Shown in pieces: positions 12,064 through 25,974 of a stretch of 64,000 nt of DNA. Source of the DNA: Tethya wilhelma (lineage: Eukaryota; Porifera; Demospongiae; Tethyida; Tethyidae). Where the stretch lies: positions 4,901,531 through 4,965,530 of the forward strand of contig CAXIPT010000006.1 of the NCBI GenBank assembly GCA_964030475.1, in the 5' to 3' direction. The notes under the pieces were generated by a model. It was not told the DNA's origin and searched no databases. It saw only the letters and a list, made by a program, of their open reading frames with translations. Position numbers and translations under genes: made by a program. Each line of letters begins with the position of its first letter. The stretch's first letter is position 1.

Positions 12064-12388
12064 GGAAATGTGCACATTTCCACACTCTCACAACTTTATT
12101 CCAATCAATGCCCACTAGTACTACTACAGCAGTCAAAGTGCAGCTGCCAACTCCAGTCAAATTATTTAAAATTTACAGCAGCATTCTCTAGCGCGTATAA
12201 GAAGTATAGCGTCTATCTACCTGATTCAGTTCATAGCTTACCTGTATTCTGGTGAAGTCAACCTTGAAGTTGGACTTGACGAAGCCTCCGCAGCCCACCG
12301 GGACGTCTTGACAGCGAACCAAGGAAGGGAGCAGTTGAATGTAAGTCAGCCACACGAAAATACAGGTGTGCAATGTGGAGGCAGCCAT
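3344..12388 (-). CDS. NOMO: NOMO, nodal modulator (ER membrane Ig/carboxypeptidase-regulatory-like repeat protein), 3' end not seen
   Basis: Thirty exons, all phase-compatible and totalling 998 codons: 12388-12242, 12028-11939, 11842-11797, 11715-11615, 11420-11320, 11028-10956, 10790-10707, 10619-10548, 10416-10288, 9933-9844, 9728-9672, 9514-9401, 9241-9101, 8772-8650, 7550-7406, 7069-6993, 6924-6861, 6662-6526, 6407-6332, 6023-5960, 5869-5771, 5466-5344, 5005-4772, 4709-4673, 4602-4513, 4416-4303, 4137-4075, 3945-3823, 3744-3652, 3430-3344. Exon 1 encodes a signal peptide then VGCGGFVKS; exon 2 encodes TTDCAPNNGYFLIPLYD. Both are hallmarks of animal NOMO, and similarity continues through SISEDCPQ-type and LRGL blocks. 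NOMO is a type I ER membrane protein of the NOMO-NCLN-TMEM147 complex that works with the translocon on multipass proteins. The visible protein stops after the block matching vertebrate HHRVIE; the last domain and TM anchor (about 150 codons) are absent. The intron after 4303 uses a GC donor. Confidence 0.93.
4185..4262. repeat. Near-perfect palindromic element in NOMO intron
   Basis: Arms at 4185-4214 and 4233-4262 are near-perfect inverted copies (AGTCTCGTGCCCAGCC... against its complement) around an 18-base loop. It lies in the intron between the exons ending at 4303 and starting at 4137. It shares its outer CTAGTCTCG-type end with elements at 9291-9363 and 21998-22033, so it is probably a tiny non-autonomous inverted-repeat transposon. 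Confidence 0.7.
4417..4459. repeat. (AG)n microsatellite
   Basis: About 40 bases of uninterrupted AG dinucleotide, immediately next to the NOMO exon boundary at 4416. Confidence 0.9.
6035..6230. mobile_element. MITE with TACCGTATAGTGGG-type terminal inverted repeats
   Basis: Starts TACCGTATAGTGGGTAAATT and ends with the imperfect complement AAATTTACCCACTGTACAGTA. It is AT-rich, contains no ORF, and sits in a NOMO intron. The ends match the elements at 15337-15572 and 37044-37252. Internal sequence differs (AAATTTGGCA repeats here versus GAAAATTT-rich there), so this is a related subfamily. Confidence 0.7.
7322..7440. repeat. Short tandem duplication of a NOMO exon end
   Basis: The segments near 7313-7364 and 7390-7440 are diverged copies of one another; both include the run CTACCAATACATCTGACAG. 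The right copy is the functional 3' end and donor of the exon 7406-7550. The left copy is an intronic echo carrying a second potential donor. Confidence 0.65.
7790..8440. repeat. Heptanucleotide minisatellite (GCATGTC)n
   Basis: About 650 bp of a 7-base unit, consensus GCATGTC with variants GCATGTT, GAATGTC, GCAGGCC and GCATGCC, roughly 90 units, with occasional 8-base units (GAGATGTC). It lies in the NOMO intron between exons 8650-8772 and 7406-7550. Because 7 is not divisible by 3 and the unit lacks stops, overlapping ORFs (MRHATCD-type repeats) open on both strands. These are not genes. Confidence 0.95.
8776..9120. repeat. Three diverged tandem copies of a roughly 110-bp unit
   Basis: Copies begin near 8790, 8905 and 9015. 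They share GAGTAATATTGAACATAAAC, then a TGATGTCACTAAC-type block, then GGTCTTGGA. The rightmost copy ends inside the NOMO exon 9101-9241, so the unit includes that exon's 3' end and splice donor; the others are intronic. Confidence 0.75.
9291..9363. repeat. Imperfect palindromic element (CTAGTCTCG family)
   Basis: Begins CTAGTCTCGATCCCAGGCCC and ends GCTTGGGAATGAGGCTAG, its imperfect complement. It lies in a NOMO intron. The terminal similarity to 4185-4262 and 21998-22033 supports a repeat family. Confidence 0.6.
9522..9571. repeat. (GA)n microsatellite
   Basis: About 50 bases of GA repeat beside the start of the NOMO exon 9401-9514. Confidence 0.9.
10029..10139. repeat. Inverted-repeat element in NOMO intron
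   Basis: Arms AGCCTTAAACCAG...GCTAATTTTTTTCC and GGAAAAAAATTAGC...CTGGTTTGAGGCT are mutually complementary with a few mismatches around a loop of about 40 bases. No ORF. Likely a short MITE. Confidence 0.65.
11185..11280 (+). mobile_element. tRNA-derived SINE fragment
   Basis: Contains TAGCTCAGTGGTAAGAGCAT, a good match to the tRNA 5' region with an A box, and a decayed B box (GGGTTAGAATGCAGG). The segment after the B box (GCTAGATTTCAAG then a T-rich run) matches the segment downstream of a better B box at 37750-37790. Shared non-tRNA sequence means a SINE family rather than an isolated tRNA gene. Located in a NOMO intron. Confidence 0.6.
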
Positions 12389-13037
12389 GCTGGAGTGAGT
12401 AGAAAGAGCGCCAAACTAACAGCAGGAAGAACAGGAGTGAGTCTGGTTAGTACACGTGTCTTTAATTAAGTAAAGGTCAAAGGTCACAATCACAAGCTAT
12501 GCTCCATTTACATGCATCATGATGCATGTTGTGTTTACTTCTCAAATATGTTGTTTTTTTAATGTTAGAATAAATAAGTTAGCAGTTTTCCAAACCTATT
12601 CAGTGTTTTATAGAAACACCTTGTGACAAACACTGGACATCAATAAACATCATGCTCTTTGCATGATGACCAGTTTTTTTCCATACAGCATTCAGTGGCA
12701 TGCTGATTGTCAGCTCTTGCCTGCACTGAATTCCTTTAGCTGGTTTAAACTACTACTTGTAATTTATATACTGTATTGAAACTATATATTGATAATTCTA
12801 ACATATCATTGTGTAATGTTATTAGAGTACATCAATGGGGAATGCTAGTCACAGTCCAGTAGTTTGTTTAACTACTGAGACTAATGACAATTTAGGTATG
12901 AAAAACAATTCATGTTCACATGACCTTACTATTGTCAGAGTCAGTGGCTAGTGATTTCTGGTCAACAGTAGAATTTCTTAGTAAATTAACATAGTCAACT
13001 GCTATTACACCAGTTTGTGTTGACTCCATAGTGAGTC
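12389..13037. other. Divergent intergenic region between NOMO and the SRCR-Ig gene
   Basis: No coding potential seen. The two genes start head-to-head about 650 bp apart, so both promoters should lie here. I see no clear TATA box at either end. Confidence 0.4.
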
Positions 13038-16000
13038 ATGAGGGCTGGAAGAAGCAGAGTTTGGCAGTTTATTCTATTTGTTCAGCTAGGGTACCTAACT
13101 ATTCCTACAGGTTAGCTAGTCATTGTTGGAATTTTCAGTGATTCTTCATGTTTTGTAATTAACTATATACTTAATCTCAGTAACTCTTTCTCCTCACACA
13201 ACACAGAGGCACAATGCACTCAAGGTGCTGTGAGGATATCAGGTCTATCTCACAGTGGTAGCTATTATTATGGAGCTGTTGAAATTTGTTCTCTCGGTCA
13301 ATGGGGAAGAATATGTTCAGGGCGATATTCAAGAAACTTTGGTACTAATGAAGCAAAGGTTATTTGTCGACAACTTGGCTACTCAGACAGAGGTAGCTAT
13401 ATTCATTCATTCAAACATTCTCCCTGTTTCTCTAATTAAAATTTAATGTCTGTGAAGGCTTAAGCTTAGTATGCCAATTGTATCTAAATTGGTATACTGA
13501 GCTTAATACAATATTTCTTTGATATCCTCAGGAGCAAGTAGTAGTAATTATAATTATCGTACTTCTTCCACAATTCTCTTGCCTCGTGGATTGGACTGTG
13601 GAGGGAATGAGACCCAGTGGCTGGACTGTGATGTACAGCCTTCCAACTATTATAGCACCTGCACTAGTGGAAGTCGCAACTACAATGCTGGTGTGCAGTG
13701 CATAACAGGTATATAATTAGCTATCGGTGAAATCAGACTCTATATAATACAATTATTGTAAAGCAACTACTCGCCCAATTTGCATGATAATTCTACTATG
13801 CCACAGCACCTTCCCTACAAGTGACCATTTCCACCTCTCCAAGGCTCACCAGTGGAATTGCTCTGGCGGGGACCTCTCTCACCATCACCTGCACTGTGTC
13901 CCCCTACACCACGGGCATAGAGACCTACCAGTGGACCACCAGCTGCTCTGGAGCGTGTTTTGTCCGAGGTGCCACGTCCACAGTCCTCCAAAGAGATGTC
14001 CTCAGGGTTGAAGACTCAGGAAGACACACCTGTACTGTAACTAGAGGCACTTCAAGACAATCGGCAACATTCACACTCACTGTCATAGGTATGTATTACC
14101 ACAACAAATTGTGTGCTGTATATTAGTGAATTACAATTACTCTGTATAAGTATTATAAGCTTTTAGTTTTTTGGGCTTTGTGCATCTTATCTATTTATTT
14201 GTGGCATAAACGTTTCCAATGAAGGTCAATAATTAATGTTTTCTATTTGTTTTCTCTTTGCTGCATGTGAGTCACACATTCAACTCTTATCTTGTCTTGC
14301 AGAGCCTGAAATCTCTCTCTCCATTTCTCAACCATTCACTGGAATGGACAGCCCACCTTATGAGCATTTCACTCTCTGGTGCAACTCAAGTGCTCCATCA
14401 GAAATAAACCTTCCAATAGTAACCAAATGGTACAAGGAGGGTATAGAAATTCACACGTCACAGTCGATGGTGATTGAGACTTCATCTAGCTGCTCCGTGA
14501 GAAGCTGCTCAGCTCTTATTGTGAATGATGCTGAGACTAGCTTCAGTGGAGAATACAAGTGTATAGCTAGCATAGAAATACCAGGCTCACTTACAGTTAC
14601 TAAAGAGAAGACAACAACAGTTGTAATTCACGGTAAAGAAAGCTTTATACAATGTCATGCATTGGTTGTTGTCTGAGTTATTGATGACTGTATTTACATC
14701 TATGCAGAAACTACTAAAGCTATTATCCAACTTCACATGACTGGTGTTCATCACTGCAAGGACTGGGTGGTAAGTTGATGCAGTAACATCACACTCACAC
14801 ACAGTCCACTATATGTAATTTATTCAGTTCATTGAAGCTGATGAGAAAGTAGCTGACATCAGTGAGGAACTGGTTGAGGCCATCGCAGAGAATTGCAACT
14901 GTGACTTCACTCAAGAACGTCTGGAAGATGCTGGACTAGTTTGCACCGACGACCTCAATGAAATGGTCTACCAAGCACGGATCCTCTCCATCCCTCGGGC
15001 AAGCAGCCACAGACTGGTGCACGTCATCTCTCAGATCGTCAACGAGGAAGGACAGACGTTTGTGGTCCAAGGACTGAGACTGACCGTCGTCCAAGGCTGC
15101 TCCGTGACAACTGATTCATTTGTCGATGTGTCGTGTGAAGGAAGTGAGAGAGGAGCAAGTGGCAGTGGAGAAATAGGTGAGTTGATTCCATCCAGTGGGT
15201 ATACACATGCTCCCTTCAGACACGGACACACATGCACTTTAATGTATATAAAAGGATCTTCAATTGTGCATTTTGAATGCATCTATAGCTAGGTAGCAAA
15301 TTGTATAATAATAATAATTATTGTATGTTCGATCAATACCGTATAGTGGGAAATTTTCACAGGGTTCAAATTTTTGCGATTTTCGCGGTGGCGACCTGAC
15401 CGCGAAAAAAGAACCACGAAAATTTGAATACGTGACTCAAATAGCGCTTGCGCACGTACGTCATTGCTGAATGTAGAATCCGCGAAAATTTGAACCATAA
15501 AAAAACGAACTTGCATTCCTACATGCTTTATCGCGAAAATTTGGACCTGCGAAAATTTCCCACTATACGGTATTATCATATCTTTGTCACAAATGAATGT
15601 GTGTTTGTGTATTTAACTGACTCTTTTGTTTATACTATCCACAGTCTTCCCACCGTCAACCTCATCTCCTTCTACTAGTAACGTGGTTGCCTCCACAGCT
15701 TTCCCAGCCTCCTCCTCGTCTTCCTCACTCTCTTCTACTGTTACTCTGCTTGCCATTGTTGAAGGAGTAGCCATAGCTGTTGTCGTGGTGATTGCAATAT
15801 CATCCTGTGTCCTATGTGTTGTCTTGCACAGGAGAAAAAAATTTGGTCAATTCACCAGGTAGCTACATGTATACAATGTGACTATGTTGTGCAAGTTTAT
15901 TTCACTGAGACATGCTCTAGATTACCAGACACGGTGAATATTCTGTCTTGATAGTGTCCTTTGACCTTACACTGAATGTGTACAGGTTGAGTCCCACAAA

Positions 16001-16136
16001 TGTGAGCTTTGGAAGAGATTCTGGAGTGAATATTTCAAGTGGTAGTCACTTTCGTCCAACCAGCTCAACAGGTCGAGCCATCGAGGATGTTTACGAAGAG
16101 CTTCCTCTGAAACCAGATCCAAATGATGATGACTGA
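13038..16136 (+). CDS. SRCR-Ig-Ig transmembrane receptor
   Basis: Nine phase-consistent exons (13038-13110, 13207-13392, 13532-13708, 13807-14088, 14303-14632, 14708-14769, 14828-15176, 15645-15858, 15986-16136) give 607 residues. Exon 1 is a signal peptide. Exons 2-3 encode one SRCR domain (GAVEICSLGQWGRIC, EAKVICRQLGYSD, LDCGGNETQWLDCD). Exons 4 and 5 each encode an Ig-like domain with TITC/LWC and SGRHTC/SGEYKC cysteine signatures. Exons 6-7 encode a region I do not recognise, possibly SEA-like. Exon 8 holds a Ser/Thr-rich stalk, a TM helix (IVEGVAIAVVVVIAISSCVL) and an RRKK stop-transfer. The short tail ends DVYEELPLKPDPNDDD, whose Tyr could be phosphorylated. SRCR proteins are abundant in sponges and often implicated in recognition; the ligand is unknown. 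Confidence 0.82.
15337..15572. mobile_element. MITE with TACCGTATAGTGGGAAATTT termini
   Basis: Starts TACCGTATAGTGGGAAATTT at 15337 and ends with the perfect complement AAATTTCCCACTATACGGTA at 15572. The interior is rich in CGCGAAAATTTG motifs and has no ORF. It lies in intron 7 of the SRCR-Ig gene and is closely related to 37044-37252. Confidence 0.85.
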
Positions 16137-16569
16137 ATTAACCGGCAATTAGCTGCTTCATGTCAATATGTGTTTGTGCATGCTCGCTCAGTTTATGTAG
16201 AGTCACATTCCATGCTGTGTTAGCTCAAATATGGTTTCAAAATAGACTTGGAATTCAACCTGTTTTGTTTTTAAAAGTGTATTATTTTTTACTCTTATAG
16301 ATCTGTTGCAATGATCACCATAAATTATTGTGTGTAGATTGTACGTATCCTTAATTAACCACTGGCACCGGTGCCGTTGACAGTTAATAAACTATCGGTA
16401 TTCACATGACGTTTGGCAAATTGCTATGGTATATTCTCAGTGACATAATTTGGATCGGCCTAGCTGGTCAGCGGTGACTGTATGCAAGGGGTTTCTCAGC
16501 TATATATAGCACTGACTCTCACACTCTGTAACTAAGGTAGGTCAGGTATAACTCTGTACTGTGGCGGTC

Positions 16570-17443
16570 ATGTGGGCTAAAAAAAGAATTGGAGTTTGGC
16601 AGTTGATTCTACTTGTTCAACTTGGGTACCTGGCTATTCCAACAGGTTAGTCTGTTGATATCAGGACGAGTATTATAATTATATACACTCTTGATATCAG
16701 TCACAGTTGAACATTTTCAGTGATCTCCTGTTAATTTTTTGGTCTCCAATAATTTATTAAATTATGTTAATTGCCTGGTCTCCTCTAATTCTATCATGAT
16801 AATTATTATATTAATTTCTCCTGCTCACAAAATACAGAGGCACAATGCACTCAAGGTGCAGTGAGGCTATCAGGCTTGTCGTACAGCAGTAGTTATTGGT
16901 CTGGAGCTGTTGAAATCTGTTCTCTGGGTCAGTGGGGAAGAATATGTGGAGCATCTTCAAGCTACTTCGGTACTGATGAAGCAAAGGTCATTTGCCGACA
17001 ACTTGGCTACTCAGACAGGGGTAAGTTCTATTAGTATGGCACATCAGTACACTTAATAATGATTATATATGTTAGTGTGCAAAGTACAATACTAGATCAA
17101 TCTATGTAAGAAACTTGAAGTGAAAGAGAAAAAACCTATGCATGATATCTTTGTGTATTTCTTTGATATAATTACAGAAGCAGTAGCTAGAACGCGTACA
17201 TCGACTTATCGTAGTTATTCCACACTTCTCTTGCCTCGTGGATTGGAGTGTACAGGGAGTGAGACCCAGTGGTTGGACTGTAATGTTGTACGACCAACCC
17301 CCCGTTACTCCTATTATTCCTGCAATAGTGGATATAGTCGCAACTACAATGCTGGTGTACAGTGCAGAGCAGGTACATGTTTATACTCACTTTTGTATTG
17401 AAATCAGACATTTAAATAACAATTATATACTTTAAAACTAGTA

Positions 17444-17491
<48 letters not shown>

Positions 17492-17515
17492 NCAGATCCA
17501 AATGATGATGACTGA
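16570..17515 (+). CDS. SRCR receptor paralogue, interrupted by an assembly gap
   Basis: Exons 16570-16645 (signal peptide, VWQLILLVQLGYLAIPT), 16838-17020 and 17178-17372 encode an SRCR domain very close to that of the preceding gene (EAQCTQGAVRLSG, GAVEICSLGQWGRIC, LECTGSETQWLDC). A CA run and an N at 17492 follow, and then the sequence that in the first gene encodes the last residues DPNDDD and stop. The Ig-like, stalk and TM exons are therefore missing, most likely in the gap: the retained ends match those of a full-length paralogue. Exon order and phases match the first gene, showing a tandem duplication. Confidence 0.7.
17447..17492. repeat. (CA)n microsatellite ending at an assembly gap
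   Basis: CA dinucleotides up to a single N at 17492. The single N most likely represents a gap of unknown size, since the flanking sequences are two non-adjacent parts of an SRCR-Ig gene. Confidence 0.85.
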
Positions 17516-17885
17516 GTGAACAAGCTAACTCTTTCATACCTAACTTTATGTGTGTGGTGCTTTTACTTACAATCAGTTTATGTAGTTATGTCCTTGCAGT
17601 TGGTTATGTGATCATCTCCCCTAGCTAGCATGCTTATTATGTCATTGTTCATGCAATTGTAATTTGTGTACAATACTTTAGAAAAATTCACTAACATTTG
17701 TTTGATTGACCATAACAGCTAATTTCATGACATACTGAATCTTCTAAAATGTACTTCCATTTCATAAGAAATGCTGTCCGTCTTGTAAGGTTAAAAGGTT
17801 GCATTCTGTGGGTTATTGTCCAAACCACTTAATGCAATTACTCACTTGTGGTCAATACTTTAACACTGTGGTTCATCCTCAAGTG

Positions 17886-17893
17886 TATAAAAG
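17886..17893 (+). promoter_or_regulatory. Candidate TATA box of the first copper monooxygenase gene
   Basis: TATAAAAG lies 33 bases upstream of the ATG at 17926. Placed like this it would give a very short 5' leader, about 5-10 bases. The match is to the consensus only. Confidence 0.4.
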
Positions 17894-17925
17894 CATCCAA
17901 GCACTCTAAAATCGACACAAGAAAG

Positions 17926-21699
<3,774 letters not shown>

Positions 21700-23357
21700 C
21701 TTTGTTTTTGGATGCTAGTTAAAGTTGTGTATCATACTATGTGTATGAGTGCTGACTAGATTTGTTGCTCTGTTTTTGTTAACTGTATTATAATAACACA
21801 TTAATTGTTGTTTTTCTGCAGGTCACAGATACAGTTTTATATGGGTTAGGAAAATCATAGGCAAATTAACTTAACTACATAGTTGTATGCATCAGCGCAA
21901 AAGCATTTCCATTGACCATATAATAATTATATGTAATTGTGTCACGTGATAATATCCGTAGGGTCACTATGCTATTAGTACATGAGCAAGGGAAAAGCTA
22001 GCCTCGTACCCCGGAGCCTGGGTACGAGGCTAGGGAAAGCTATAGCTGATCATGCAGCAATTAACGTGTGATTGACCAATCGTAACCATTGCCAACTGAT
22101 TACATAAGGGTATACTAGCACAATTATTATAAGTCCACATGCATTCTTATAAGTTCTTACATGCAGTAGTTATGTAATAAAATGTCACAATGTTATGCCT
22201 AGTTTGGCCAGAATCCTTTGAACTAGGCTTTAGATCTGTAGATATATCTGTGACTTGTGTTATTCTCTAGCTCAGTGTATCCATGTGGAAACAATTGATC
22301 AACCTGAATTAACATCAATCATGTATGCTTGTTAGCTTACAAAGAAACATCGTAAAAAATTGTTTGAGAGATCAATGCTATTACACGTACGTGCCACATG
22401 GTCTATAACCCATATTCTCTTCTTTATCACTCAATTGAAGTGTCTAGCTTGGTGATGGGATGGCAAGCCACATGCATGAAAACAATGTACGTATGAAATG
22501 AATGTGTGCATGCTTGATAAACATCAGTGATGATCCATATTGCCCATGCATGCAGATCAGAGGGGGAAAGCACCACCTTTTAAGGGATGAGACTATGACA
22601 TTGTGTAATATTCAGTATAATATTATTCTAAAATTTGCATTGTGCGTAGATACACATATTATACTAAAAATAGGGAGGTAAAATTAGACTGGAGAGATCA
22701 GTTGTATAATTACACGCACCATAATTAAATTGACCACACAATCATGAGTGTGCAGACCAAGAATTACATAACATTATGCTCTTTGTGTTAGTGCCATTTA
22801 AATTTGATAATAAGATCAATTCCAAGCTTACCACTCCCTAAATTGTATGGCATATGTACACACTTGACTCCAATAGCAACAAATGTACGTAATAATTTTT
22901 TTATACGGTCGTGTGATGATCTGCTCATACTTGAGGAATGCTACCATATCTTGTACTGGCTATTGTTCAAATTACGACATAAAATCAGTCCTTAAAAAAG
23001 GTGTTGTTTCATTAGTCAGTGTGTGCAACAACTAATTGAGAATAAGACAATGGCATGAACCATGTTACAATAAACAATTAATAGTAATGTTATTAACACT
23101 TATGTACAATACTCTCAAACTTCAACTATGTATGTATTTCCTCTAAGTTATGTAGAGAATATCAATCACACATGCAGTGCCCACGGAGTGACTCACTCAA
23201 ATCAAGAATATCTCAATCCTTTTGATAAATTCCCAGATTATACAATTAGTTGTAAAACAATGCACATACATCTACAAATAAAATAAATAAGTCAATCAAC
23301 ATTTAACGCTTAGCTTTGGCCAGATTGTATAGTCAAGTTGGATTAATTGATTAATAA
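21700..23357. other. Intergenic region, no gene recognised
   Basis: Between two convergent 3' ends (monooxygenase A and GPCR 1). It holds one small palindrome (21998-22033). The rest is AT-rich with only short ORFs lacking features. Confidence 0.5.
21998..22033. repeat. Perfect small palindrome (CTAGCCTCGTACCC family)
   Basis: CTAGCCTCGTACCC, an 8-base loop, then GGGTACGAGGCTAG. A minimal hairpin whose termini resemble 4185-4262 and 9291-9363. Could be a MITE remnant; a role as a transcription 3'-end signal is not supported. Confidence 0.65.
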
Positions 23358-24443
23358 TCAGTGATCTTTCCACATCAATTGCTTCAGTTTCTTCATAGAC
23401 TGTCCAATAGCTTCTCTTACATCGGCATTTCTCATGAGTGTAATGGGGTCGATGATAACGAGCAGAGAGAACAAGCTACGAGTGATGATAGAAGTGATGG
23501 TGTAGCCCTCAGGAGGCGGCCAGATACCCAGCTCACTGAGCACACTTGAACCAACCACAAAGAAGAGGAAGGCCGGGAAGGACACTCCAAAGAGAGCGAG
23601 AAAGAGTAGTATGTAAGTGATGGTTGCTCTCCTCTCAAACCTTTTCCGTACAATCTCTGAAGCCACTCTCACAATATTATTGTTCCCGCTGTCTCCACTT
23701 CCAGAACTACTGCTTCTCTCCTCGATGCTACAGGAAGTGTTCTGAGTGGAAGGAACTAGGTGAGTCTTCTTCTTGAGATGTCTTGCTTTGCAGTAGAGAA
23801 TCAAGTACATGATGAGTGATATGAAGATGCTGATGTTTGCAACTGATACAAAACCAGTCCTGTAGCGGCTACATACCATTCTGTGAGAGCATCCATTGCC
23901 TAAAGCACAAATCCAAGTGTGTCGTTGGAACTCGTAGCATCCCAAGATCCCATAGACTGGGATGAGTGCGACCACAAATGCCAACAACCAAGCTAAGAGA
24001 GACATGGGGACAACTAGATGTACTTGGTGCCTGGCATACCAGAATGGAAAGAAAATGCTGCACAGTCGATCTATGGCCAAGACGAGCATCAACAGATTTC
24101 TAGCATAGCGCAAGAAGAAGAGAAAAACTGCTTGAAGTTGACACATCACATCTCCAAACATCCAAGCATCTGCAATGATGTTTGCACTAGCCACTGGGAA
24201 CAGAAATATGCCCACCAAAGCATCAACAACAATGACTTGAAGGATGAGATAGAAGCTTGTGGTGTGCAATTTCTTGAATTTAGCAATGAGAGCAATACCC
24301 ATGACATTGAGAAGAATCCCTATTGGAAGTGCTGCAAAGTAGTAGACACCTTGGAGGTATCTCATAGTTTCTGCTGCAGTGGGAGAGATGGGCAGCAATG
24401 GCGTCTGTGTGAGAGAGTGGAGGCTACAACTGGTCCCATTCAT
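23358..24443 (-). CDS. Rhodopsin-like seven-TM receptor, GPCR 1 (intronless)
   Basis: Single exon of 361 residues from ATG 24443-24441. Seven hydrophobic segments are visible, beginning at YFAALPIGILLNVMGIALI. The TM3 end reads AIDRLCSIFFPF, with DRL where class A receptors have DRY. TM3 starts after a conserved Cys (MCQLQ). ECL2 is Cys-rich (CALGNGCSHRMVCS). A long Ser/Gly-rich third cytoplasmic loop precedes KRFERRATITYILLFLALFG (TM6), and TM7 ends IIDPITLMRN in place of NPxxY. No signal peptide; short N-terminus with one N-glycosylation site (NGT). About 60-65% similar by eye to the next gene. Ligand unknown. Class A-like, with G-protein coupling probable by family but not demonstrated. 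Confidence 0.8.
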   Translation of the reverse strand: MNGTSCSLHSLTQTPLLPISPTAAETMRYLQGVYYFAALPIGILLNVMGIALIAKFKKLHTTSFYLILQVIVVDALVGIFLFPVASANIIADAWMFGDVMCQLQAVFLFFLRYARNLLMLVLAIDRLCSIFFPFWYARHQVHLVVPMSLLAWLLAFVVALIPVYGILGCYEFQRHTWICALGNGCSHRMVCSRYRTGFVSVANISIFISLIMYLILYCKARHLKKKTHLVPSTQNTSCSIEERSSSSGSGDSGNNNIVRVASEIVRKRFERRATITYILLFLALFGVSFPAFLFFVVGSSVLSELGIWPPPEGYTITSIITRSLFSLLVIIDPITLMRNADVREAIGQSMKKLKQLMWKDH

Positions 24444-24789
24444 AGCGAGTTAGACTATATCGACAAACATTTGAACTTGTGAGACAATTTTTGTTACTGG
24501 CTGCCTTTCCCTTCAGTTTTCCACCTTTTTGTGGTAAAACAAGTTACGAGGGGTGGAGACGGCATGAAGCAGGAAACCACAAACCGCATGCATGCGACGC
24601 ATAGACAACAGTTACAATACAACTTACTACTTCCGCAACAAAATTTCAATCATGCGTTAAGTAATACGGCCAAAAAATAAGTGGAAACACTGGCCTATAT
24701 AAAAGAATGATCGAATGCAATTGTAATATGTTAGACCATAAATATTCAGTATGCAGTTAATATACACAATGTCATGCAAACAACAGCAA

Positions 24790-25908
24790 TCAATGTTTGA
24801 ATAGGCTCTTTGCCTTAGTCTTATTCCACCAATCGCAAATGACTTCTCTCACATCGGCATTTCTCATGAGTGTAATGGGGTCGATGATAATGAGCAGAGA
24901 GAACAAGCTACGGGTGATGATAGAAGTGATGGTGTAGCCCTCAGGGGGCGGCCAGATATCAAACTCACTAAGCACAGCTGAACCGATCACAAAGAAAAGA
25001 AAGGATGGAAAGGAAGCTCCAAATAGTGCAATGAATAATAGTATGTAAGTTATTGTTGCTCTCTTTTCAGTCTTGTTCCGTCTTATGATTGAACTTGCTG
25101 AGCTCTTTCCACTATCTTGGCTGCTTCCACTGTTGTTTCTCTGAGTCTCTGAGTTGCTTGGTATAGCCGGTAAACCAATGGTAATGTCATGTTCGGTCTT
25201 CTTTTTTAACTGTCTTGCCTTGCAGTAGAGGACAAGATACATGCCGAGAGAAATGAGAATACAGATGTTAGCAACGGACACGGTGGCTGTCCGGTAGCGA
25301 CTGCAGGATATGGGGTGAGAGCATCCGTTTCCGAAATCACAGATCCACGTAAACCGATCAAAACCGTAGCAGCTAAGGATACCGTATGCTGGTACCACAG
25401 CCACAATGAAAGATGTAACCCATGCTGCTATGGACATGGGGACTACAATACGTGCTTGGTTTCTGGCGTACCAGAATGGCCTGAAGATTGTGAACAATCG
25501 ATCAGTGGCTAGTACAATCATCAGGAGGTTTCGAGCATAGCGTAAGAAGAAGAGAGATGGAGCCAGAACTTGACAGAGTCCGCTACCAAACACCCACTCA
25601 TTTGCAATGATGTTTGCACCAGTTACAGGATAAAGGAGGAGAGCATTGAAGAGGTCTGCAACGATGACTTGGAGGATGAGATAGAAACTAATGCTGTGCA
25701 ACTTCTTGAACTTTGCTATGAGCACAATTGAAATCACGTTGAGCAGTAGGCCGATTGGAAATGCTGCGATATAGTAGACTCCTTGTATGTATCGCACCAC
25801 TTGGGAACCAGTGGGAGAGAGAGACAGCATTGGGGCTTGAGTGAGGGAGTGGAGAGTACAGTAGCCTTCACTAGAATCATTCATCATTGTTTGATTTGCT
25901 TGCATCAT
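24790..25908 (-). CDS. Rhodopsin-like seven-TM receptor, GPCR 2 (intronless tandem paralogue)
   Basis: Single exon of 372 residues from ATG 25908-25906. The frame is open further upstream, but only a TTG lies there. Same architecture as GPCR 1: HSLTQAPMLSLSP near the N-terminus, LATDRLFTIFRPF at the TM3 end, ICDFGNGCSHPISCS in the second extracellular loop, WPPPEGYTITSIITRSLFSL into TM7, and IIDPITLMRN in place of NPxxY. The C-terminal tail is short (REVICDWWNKTKAK). The two genes are head-to-tail, 346 bp apart, an evident tandem duplication. Similarity is highest in TM6-TM7 and lowest in the N-terminus and third loop. Confidence 0.8.
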   Translation of the reverse strand: MMQANQTMMNDSSEGYCTLHSLTQAPMLSLSPTGSQVVRYIQGVYYIAAFPIGLLLNVISIVLIAKFKKLHSISFYLILQVIVADLFNALLLYPVTGANIIANEWVFGSGLCQVLAPSLFFLRYARNLLMIVLATDRLFTIFRPFWYARNQARIVVPMSIAAWVTSFIVAVVPAYGILSCYGFDRFTWICDFGNGCSHPISCSRYRTATVSVANICILISLGMYLVLYCKARQLKKKTEHDITIGLPAIPSNSETQRNNSGSSQDSGKSSASSIIRRNKTEKRATITYILLFIALFGASFPSFLFFVIGSAVLSEFDIWPPPEGYTITSIITRSLFSLLIIIDPITLMRNADVREVICDWWNKTKAKSLFKH

Positions 25909-25974
25909 CTCTAGCCGAGTCTCTAGCTGTACGTGCTTCAAAGTCTAGTATTTGGCCCATTGGAACACATTACA

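Noticed and set aside
21998..22033. Rho-independent style terminator
   Set aside because: Such terminators are bacterial and this is animal DNA; the hairpin resembles other dispersed palindromes here.
23361..24482. Plus-strand ORF of 154 codons and others across the GPCR genes
   Set aside because: Shadow frames of the strongly supported minus-strand receptors, with no domain features.
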